In this document: positions 58,350-64,000 of the stretch, piece by piece
Position numbering within the stretch: the stretch's first letter is position 1
Layout of the letters: each line of letters begins with the position of its first letter
Assembly: GCF_001426405.1 (NCBI RefSeq)
Contig: NZ_LMEP01000027.1
Location: 165,550 to 229,549, forward strand
Length of the DNA stretch: 64,000 bases
Reading direction: 5' to 3'
DNA from: Streptomyces sp. Root1304
GTDB taxonomy: Bacteria > Actinomycetota > Actinomycetes > Streptomycetales > Streptomycetaceae
Notes under the pieces: model-generated
Seen by the model: only the letters and a program-made list of their open reading frames with translations
What the model was told of the DNA's origin: nothing
Databases searched by the model: none
Program-made: the position numbers and the translations under genes

Positions 58350-61208
58350 ATGGGGGCGCAACAGCCGCGACGGCTTCGGCTCGTGCTGCTCGGTCCGGTG
58401 CAGCTCTGGCACGAGGACAACCGGCTGCCGCTGGGGCCTGTCCGCCGACAGGCGGTTCTGGTCGCGCTCGCGCTGCGACCCGGTGCCCTGGTCAGTCAGC
58501 AGCAACTGCTCGATTCGGTCTGGGGTGATGATCCCCCGAAGACCGGCCGGAGCGTACTGCCCAGCTATGTGTACGCGCTGCGCCAGGATCTGGACGTTCC
58601 GGGCAGCAGCCCGGAGAAGTCGCTGATCCGTGGGGAGCGGGGCGGGTACCGCCTGGTCTCCGACAGGTTCACGCTCGATCTGACGGATCTCGCCGAACGC
58701 ACCGACGCAGCCCGGCGGGCGAGGGTTGCCGGTGACCCGGCCGGTGCGGCGGACCAGTTGGCGAAGGCCCTGGCCCTGTTCGACGGTGAGCCACTGGCCG
58801 GGTTGCCGGGACCGTTCGCCGAGCAGGAACGCGAACGGCTGCTGAACCGGCGGCGCGAGGCACACGTGCAGCGAGTGGAATGCCTGGTCGACCTCGGCAG
58901 GCACGTCGAGGCCCTCGACGATCTCACCGAACTGTGCGCGTCCCACCCCTACGACGAGCCGCTCGCGGCACTGCGGATGCGGGCCCTGTACGGCAGCGGT
59001 CGCCAGGGCGAGGCCCTCACCGTCTTCGCGGAGCTGAGCCGGCTGCTGCGCACCGAGCTGGGGGCGAGCCCCGGTGAGGCGCTCGGCCGGGTGCACGAGG
59101 CGATGCTGCGCGGGGATCCGGCGATGATGCCCGGGACTCCCCCGCCCGCCCGCCGAACGGTCAATGAACTGCCAGGCGACGCGGGCCGCCTGATCGGGCG
59201 GGAGACCGAACTGGCCCGGTTGACAGGCGCCGCGGCCCCCGGGGCCGTGACCGTCCGGACCGTCGACGGACCGGCGGGAGTCGGCAAGTCGGCGCTTGTC
59301 GTCCGCGCGGCGCGCGAGCTGAGCGGCGAGTACCCGGACGGCTGTCTGTTCGTGGATCTGCGCGCCCACAGCACACAGCGGCGGCAGACGCCCGTGCGGG
59401 CGCTGCAACGGCTGCTGCGCTCGCTGAGCACACGGACCGGCGAACTTCCGGGCGAACTCGACGACTTGGTGTCCCTTTGGCGGACGGCGACCAGCGGGCT
59501 GCGGCTGCTGCTGGTCGTGGACGACGCCCTGGACGCCGACCAGGTACGGCCGCTGCTGCCGGCGGGCGCCGGAAGCCGGGTGCTGGTGGCAGGCCGCCGG
59601 CGGCTGGCGGGGCTGGACGCGGATCTGCGGGTCACCCTGGAACCGCTGAGAGCGGACGACTCCGTATCCCTGCTCGCCGACATCATCGGGGCACGGCGGT
59701 CGGACCAGGAGCCCGACGCGATCCGGCGGCTGGCCCGGCTGTGCGACGGGCTGCCGCTCGCCCTGCGCCTGGCGGGGTCACGCCTGCAGAACCGGGCCAC
59801 CTGGACCGTCGACCACCTGGTGGGCCGGATGACGGGCGAGGAGCGACTCGGAGAGCTGAACGCCGGGGACCGTAGCGTGGAGACCGCGTTCCAGATGTCC
59901 TACGAGCACCTGGCCCCCGCACAACGACGCACCTTCAGGGTCCTGGGGGTGACGCCCACCGTGGAGTTCGACGCGCTGACACCGGCGGCCATGCTGGGGC
60001 TTCCCGGTGCCGAGACAGAGGTTCTGCTGGAGGAACTCGTCGACACCAGCCTGGTCCAGGAGCCTCGGCCCGGCCGCTACCGGCTGCACGATCTCGTCCG
60101 GGCACACGCACGACGACTCTCGAAGGCGACGCCGGACGAGGCCGCCGGGGCCCGCACCGCCGCGCTCCGTCTCCATCTCGACGCGGCGCGGATGGCCAGC
60201 GACTGGGGTGTCCAAGGCTTCCCGACCGGCCCTCGGCCGCTGGACGGGCCGTTCACGACCTGGCAGGAGGCGCAGACCTGGCTGGACAGGGCAGGCAGCG
60301 AACTCGCCGATGTCGTCGGTCACGCCGCGAACGCGGGCGACGCCGATCACGCCTGCTGGCTGGCCGAGGCCCTGACCGACTACTTCGTCCGGCAGGGCCG
60401 CTACCACGAGGCCGAGACGGCCGTGGAGACCGCCCTGGCCCACGTGGACGGGACGACAGATCCCCGGATGCCGCTCGCCCTGTGGAACTGCCTCGGTTAC
60501 ACGGCGATCCACCAACGCCGATACGCACGGGCCCGCACCTGTCTGGACCAGACACTGACACTGCTCGCGAACCGTCCCGACACCTACGAGGAGAGCCGGA
60601 CCCGCATCGCTCTGGGTGCCATGGCCCTGAGCCTGGGCGACGCGGAATCCGCGATCCGTCACACGAGCGAAGGTCTCACCCTCGCCAGGAGCGGGACCAA
60701 CGACTGGGTCGCGGCGACCGCACTGGTCATCCAAGGACTGTCGTACTACTTCGCCCACCAGAACGAGAAGGCGCTGACCTGTTTCGCCGACGCCCTCCCG
60801 CACGCGGAGGCGATCGGCCGCCCCCGGATGCTGGGCCGGGCGCTGAGCTGCGCCGCCGACGCGCACCTCCGGCTCGGCCAGTTCAAGCAGGCCAATCGCC
60901 ATCTGCGAGCGGCAGTGGTACTGGTCGACCAGGTCAGCGACTACTTCCTGTGCGCCCGCAGTCTGACCCGACTGGGTACGGCGGAGCAGGCCGACGGCGA
61001 CCCCGAGGCCGCGATCGCCCTGCACCATCAAGCCCTGCGCCAGCACCACTCGCTCTCCCGCCTCACCGAGCCCAGCTACGACTGGCTGGAGATGGACATC
61101 CGCACCCGGCTGGGCCACGCCTATCTGGCGACGGGACGCTGGAGTCAGGCCGAAGGCGAGTTCCGGACCGTACAAGACACCCACACCCGCTCCAGGGCCA
61201 ACCGCTGA
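58350..61208 (+). CDS. SARP/AfsR-like transcriptional regulator with NB-ARC and TPR domains
   Basis: The 952-residue protein has a winged-helix DNA-binding domain (about 8-104, VRRQAVLVALALRPGALVSQQQLLDSVW.. SVLPSYVYALRQDL) and a bacterial transcriptional activation domain (about 110-255). An NB-ARC ATPase follows (about 280-560, P-loop GPAGVGKSA at 307-315 and LLLVVDDALD), then TPR repeats (about 660-945, LGAMALSLGDAESAIRH, DALPHAEAIGRPRMLGRALSCAA). AfsR-type proteins activate secondary metabolism and may respond to ATP state and kinases. GGAGG lies six bases before the ATG at 58350; a start eight codons earlier is possible. The target is unknown; the pigment cluster is 7 kb away. Confidence 0.9.
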   Translation: MGAQQPRRLRLVLLGPVQLWHEDNRLPLGPVRRQAVLVALALRPGALVSQQQLLDSVWGDDPPKTGRSVLPSYVYALRQDLDVPGSSPEKSLIRGERGGYRLVSDRFTLDLTDLAERTDAARRARVAGDPAGAADQLAKALALFDGEPLAGLPGPFAEQERERLLNRRREAHVQRVECLVDLGRHVEALDDLTELCASHPYDEPLAALRMRALYGSGRQGEALTVFAELSRLLRTELGASPGEALGRVHEAMLRGDPAMMPGTPPPARRTVNELPGDAGRLIGRETELARLTGAAAPGAVTVRTVDGPAGVGKSALVVRAARELSGEYPDGCLFVDLRAHSTQRRQTPVRALQRLLRSLSTRTGELPGELDDLVSLWRTATSGLRLLLVVDDALDADQVRPLLPAGAGSRVLVAGRRRLAGLDADLRVTLEPLRADDSVSLLADIIGARRSDQEPDAIRRLARLCDGLPLALRLAGSRLQNRATWTVDHLVGRMTGEERLGELNAGDRSVETAFQMSYEHLAPAQRRTFRVLGVTPTVEFDALTPAAMLGLPGAETEVLLEELVDTSLVQEPRPGRYRLHDLVRAHARRLSKATPDEAAGARTAALRLHLDAARMASDWGVQGFPTGPRPLDGPFTTWQEAQTWLDRAGSELADVVGHAANAGDADHACWLAEALTDYFVRQGRYHEAETAVETALAHVDGTTDPRMPLALWNCLGYTAIHQRRYARARTCLDQTLTLLANRPDTYEESRTRIALGAMALSLGDAESAIRHTSEGLTLARSGTNDWVAATALVIQGLSYYFAHQNEKALTCFADALPHAEAIGRPRMLGRALSCAADAHLRLGQFKQANRHLRAAVVLVDQVSDYFLCARSLTRLGTAEQADGDPEAAIALHHQALRQHHSLSRLTEPSYDWLEMDIRTRLGHAYLATGRWSQAEGEFRTVQDTHTRSRANR

Positions 61209-61292
61209 CGGCCGCCTCCAGGACCCCGCACACACCGAGCACGCGGGCGATAGGGCTCACGGCCCCTACGTCACCGAGGGGAACATCCAGAT

Positions 61293-64000
61293 CTACGCGG
61301 CGTGTACACAGAACTCGGCTGGGCCTCGTCCGCGACCACCACGGACCGGGGGTGAACAGGGGCACGGCGGGTGCCCACTCGCCATCATGTGGGCCAGTAC
61401 GGGTTCGTGGCGCTCGGGATCACGCGGGGACGACGGCCGGCGGCGGGACGTCCCCCGTCGCCAGTTGGCTTGCCTTTCGTAGCGGTTGCGGCAGGGGTTG
61501 CTTCCTGCGCGCAGGTAGCGCGGGATGAATCCGAAGCCATAGCGCCGCCACTGCCGACGGTGCACCTTCTCGTGCCGGATCCTGTCCCTGGTGACGTTTC
61601 TCCGGTTCCTGTCGGTGAAGTAGGTGGTGCCGAGGGTGGTTCCGCCTCGGGCATGCAGGAAGTGGCCTCCCCGGCACACTCGCATTCCGTAGCGGTAGGA
61701 GCAGCGGTAGCCCAGCAGGCGACCGGCCTTGGACAGACCCCAGCCGACGCCGCTGGCCGTCCACCGGTTGAACTTCCGCTTGGCGCGCTTCCACCAACCC
61801 CACCTGCCGTCGAGGTCGTAGCGGTTGAGCGGGTCGGCGTCGACGTAGTCATAGGCGTTGGCGTTGCCGCCGGGGACGGGGTCGACGGAGAGGAAGCGGC
61901 CCGTGGTCGGGTCGTAGAGACGGACCCCCATGAGAGTGGCGCCGCTGGGGGTTTCGCTCGAGCGCTGCTTTCCCCCGAGCCAGCCGTAGCGGGTCGGGTC
62001 CGTGCCGGGCAGCAGGTTGCCGTACTCGTCGTAGGTGTTGACCACCGGGGTGGAGCCGTCCACGAGCGGGATCTGGGTCGCGATGTCACCGTGCAGGTTG
62101 GACAGTTGCACCACGACGTCGCCGGTCGCGCTGGTGGTGGCGATCAGGCCCCCGGCCAGGTCTTCGAGGCTGCGGCTGATGGTGCCGTTGCTCGCCGAGG
62201 TCCAGTCCGGGCTGTCGCCGGCGCCGCCGTAGTGGTTCGTCGAGGTGGCGGGCGTTCCCCAGGTCCCGTCCTCCGCCTGCTCCTCGGTCGCCCAGGAGGC
62301 CAGGCGTCCACCGGCGTCCAGGTTCCAGGTCGTGCGCTTGGAGCCGGCGGTGATCTGACGCGCCAGGTCATTGGCGTAGTAGGCGTTCTGTGTGCCGCCG
62401 GCCTGCGCGGTGGTGCGGCCGAAGGCGTCGTAGACGGTGCCGGTGGCGATCAGCCGGTCGGCACTGTCATAGGCGGAGTTGGCGGTCCTGACGGTGGGAG
62501 CGCCCCCGTCGACGTCATCGATGGTGGTGGTCAGGGACGTGCGGTTGGTGTTGTCGTCGAAGGCATACGCACGGTGCGTGGTGACACCGGCCTGGGCGTC
62601 GTGCACCTTCGTCATGCGGCCTGCCGCGTCGTAGGTGTACTCCTGGTAGGCACCGCCGCCCGTGTAGGTGGTGCGGGAGACGATCTGGTCGTGGATGGAC
62701 GCGGTGGTGGACTCGCCCTGGATGGTCCAGCCGGACTCCCAGTGCCAGTAGCGGGAGGTCTCGCTGCCGGTGGGGTCGAGGTTGAACTCGACGTCCATGT
62801 TCCAGGGCAGCACCTGCTTGTAGAGGCGGCCGTCGGAGTCGTAGGAGCCGGTGACGTCGCCGATGCCGCCCATCACCGAGTCGTGCATCCGAGTGGGAAG
62901 ACCGGCCGGACTGTCGTAGTCGTAAGTGATGGTCGAGGGTGCGGAGTCGGTGACCCGCGTCCTGCGTCCACGGCTGTCGTACTCGGTCCGGGTGACGTTG
63001 CCCGCACCGTCGTCGTAGGCGATTTCCCGGCCGAGCAGGTCGGTGGTGCGGCTGATGGTGGCAGTTCCGTCGGAAACGGTCGCCACATCACCACTGGCCG
63101 AGTCATAGGTGGTGGTCTGAGCGGGCACCGCGGTGCCGACCCCGCCCGTGACCTGAGTCCGGTTCAGGCGGCCGGCCGTGTCGTAGGTGTTCGTCGTGGT
63201 GCGAGTGACGCCGTTGGCCGTCTCGGTGACCTTCGAGGGATTGCCCCAGCGGTCGTACTCGATGGACTTCACCGGCAGTTCGCTGGGGTTGGAGCCGCCC
63301 CCGGTGATCGCGCCGGCGGGGCCGGTGGAGCACTCCAGGTCGGCCCACTCCGGCCGGCCTTCGCAGGTTCCGGTGCCGGTGGCGGACCAGTAGCGCACCA
63401 CGGTCGCTCCGGCGTCGGTGCCAGTGGACTTGGGCAGTGTGGTCCTGGTGACCCGGCCCTGGGCATCGAAGCTGGTGGACTTGGTCAGCTTCAGCCCATC
63501 GGGGTCGGTCGTCACGCTGGAGGGCAGACCCTTGACCCAGTCGTAGGCGGTGGCCGTCGTGCGCGCATCCCCGTCCGTGGGGTAGCCGTCGATCGCTGCC
63601 CCCACCTTGGCGGTGGTGATCTGGTCGGTCACCGTGGCGGTGCCGTCCGTGGGCCGGCCCTCGTCGTAGCTGTTGACGGTGTGCTCACGTGCCGGGATCT
63701 GGACCCCGGCCGGAAGGTCGGGGCTGTCCGCGTCGCCGGCGAGGGCCTTGGTGAGGGTGACCAGGTGCAGCGGCCCGAACTCCTCCGACTCCCGCTTGCC
63801 GTCGGTCGAGTAGACCGAGACGGTACCCAGCTGACGGGCGCGCTCGGCGGTGGAGTCGGACAGGATGCCGAGTTCGCTCTGGGTGTTGACCTGGTACTGC
63901 GCGCTGCCCAGTGCCAGTTCGCGGTTGGTGGCGGTGAGCTCGAAGGTGGTGTTGCCGAACCGGTCGTACTGCGTGACGGTCAGGTGCCGGCCAGGCAGGC
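61293..64000 (-). CDS. RHS repeat protein with C-terminal HExxH domain (N-terminus outside window)
   Basis: About 900 codons are visible; the start lies beyond the right edge. The sequence is a series of YD repeats (for example YDAAGRMTKVHDAQAGVTTH, YDSRGRRTRVTDSAPST) ending in the RHS core close, VRLYDPTTGRFLSVDPVPGGNANAYDYVDADPLNRYDLDG. After that comes a variable domain of about 170 residues with GTTYFTDRNRRNVTRDRIRHEKVHRRQW: HEKVH (61560-61574) fits a zinc metalloprotease HExxH site, and YERQANW about 30 residues on could supply a third ligand. This is a polymorphic-toxin layout. The last 40 residues are low-complexity. No immunity-like gene lies between its stop and the convergent SARP gene. 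Confidence 0.87.
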   Translation of the reverse strand, partial: LPGRHLTVTQYDRFGNTTFELTATNRELALGSAQYQVNTQSELGILSDSTAERARQLGTVSVYSTDGKRESEEFGPLHLVTLTKALAGDADSPDLPAGVQIPAREHTVNSYDEGRPTDGTATVTDQITTAKVGAAIDGYPTDGDARTTATAYDWVKGLPSSVTTDPDGLKLTKSTSFDAQGRVTRTTLPKSTGTDAGATVVRYWSATGTGTCEGRPEWADLECSTGPAGAITGGGSNPSELPVKSIEYDRWGNPSKVTETANGVTRTTTNTYDTAGRLNRTQVTGGVGTAVPAQTTTYDSASGDVATVSDGTATISRTTDLLGREIAYDDGAGNVTRTEYDSRGRRTRVTDSAPSTITYDYDSPAGLPTRMHDSVMGGIGDVTGSYDSDGRLYKQVLPWNMDVEFNLDPTGSETSRYWHWESGWTIQGESTTASIHDQIVSRTTYTGGGAYQEYTYDAAGRMTKVHDAQAGVTTHRAYAFDDNTNRTSLTTTIDDVDGGAPTVRTANSAYDSADRLIATGTVYDAFGRTTAQAGGTQNAYYANDLARQITAGSKRTTWNLDAGGRLASWATEEQAEDGTWGTPATSTNHYGGAGDSPDWTSASNGTISRSLEDLAGGLIATTSATGDVVVQLSNLHGDIATQIPLVDGSTPVVNTYDEYGNLLPGTDPTRYGWLGGKQRSSETPSGATLMGVRLYDPTTGRFLSVDPVPGGNANAYDYVDADPLNRYDLDGRWGWWKRAKRKFNRWTASGVGWGLSKAGRLLGYRCSYRYGMRVCRGGHFLHARGGTTLGTTYFTDRNRRNVTRDRIRHEKVHRRQWRRYGFGFIPRYLRAGSNPCRNRYERQANWRRGTSRRRPSSPRDPERHEPVLAHMMASGHPPCPCSPPVRGGRGRGPAEFCVHAA

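Overview
The window is high-GC actinobacterial DNA, almost certainly Streptomyces. The reasons are GC-rich wobble positions, GTG/ATG starts behind GGAGG-type ribosome sites, many ATGA/GTGA/TGATG gene overlaps, a whiE-type spore-pigment polyketide cluster, a SARP/AfsR-like regulator and a large RHS protein. No rRNA, tRNA, CRISPR array or complete insertion sequence was seen.

Layout. (1) 1-3218, minus strand: a carbohydrate operon of zinc alcohol dehydrogenase, HAD beta-phosphoglucomutase and GH65 disaccharide phosphorylase, the last cut by the window edge. (2) 3316-31707: a dense stress/dormancy-like island. It holds a beta-CASP metallo-hydrolase, four CBS proteins (three with a C-terminal BON domain), a P-type ATPase, an Rv1733c-like membrane protein, a deleted flavodoxin, Hsp20, PEP synthase, four two-domain universal stress proteins plus a truncated one, an XRE-pyridoxamine-oxidase-fold protein and a DUF1918 protein. 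It also holds a tightly overlapping operon of CBS, acetyl-CoA synthetase, 2-oxoacid dehydrogenase E1alpha/E1beta/E2, acyl carrier protein, CBS and USP, then an NAD-type formate dehydrogenase (FdhA plus a NuoE/NuoF fusion), a SHOCT protein and a NarK-like transporter. Most promoters here carry a GC-rich palindrome related to GGGCC-N4-GGCCC, usually as a pair about 20 bp apart, which suggests one regulator of the DevR/OsdR type. (3) 31737-42516: an ABC transporter with FtsX-like permease, an OmpR-type two-component system, a membrane flavohaem reductase with FMN-binding and ApbE proteins, a DUF302 protein behind a CsoR-like operator, a decayed stretch and a secreted anchored protein.

(4) 42875-51209: a type II PKS cluster with the gene order of whiE spore pigment (divergent FAD hydroxylase; SchA/CurD protein, cupin, KSalpha, KSbeta, ACP, cyclase/aromatase, TcmI-like cyclase), closed by a strong terminator and followed by a convergent O-methyltransferase. 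(5) 51264-57442: a secreted beta-helix protein, a DHA2 exporter, an EF-hand protein, a decayed tricorn-protease-like gene and two secreted peptidoglycan enzymes. (6) 57784-64000: a small hypothetical protein, a SARP-NB-ARC-TPR regulator, and the C-terminal 900 residues of an RHS protein ending in an HExxH domain.

Taken together, region 2 reads as an energy-limitation programme: nucleotide-sensing CBS and USP proteins, acetyl-CoA and PEP synthesis, formate oxidation, anion transport and chaperones under one operator family. Functions come from reading motifs and gene order; no database search was run.
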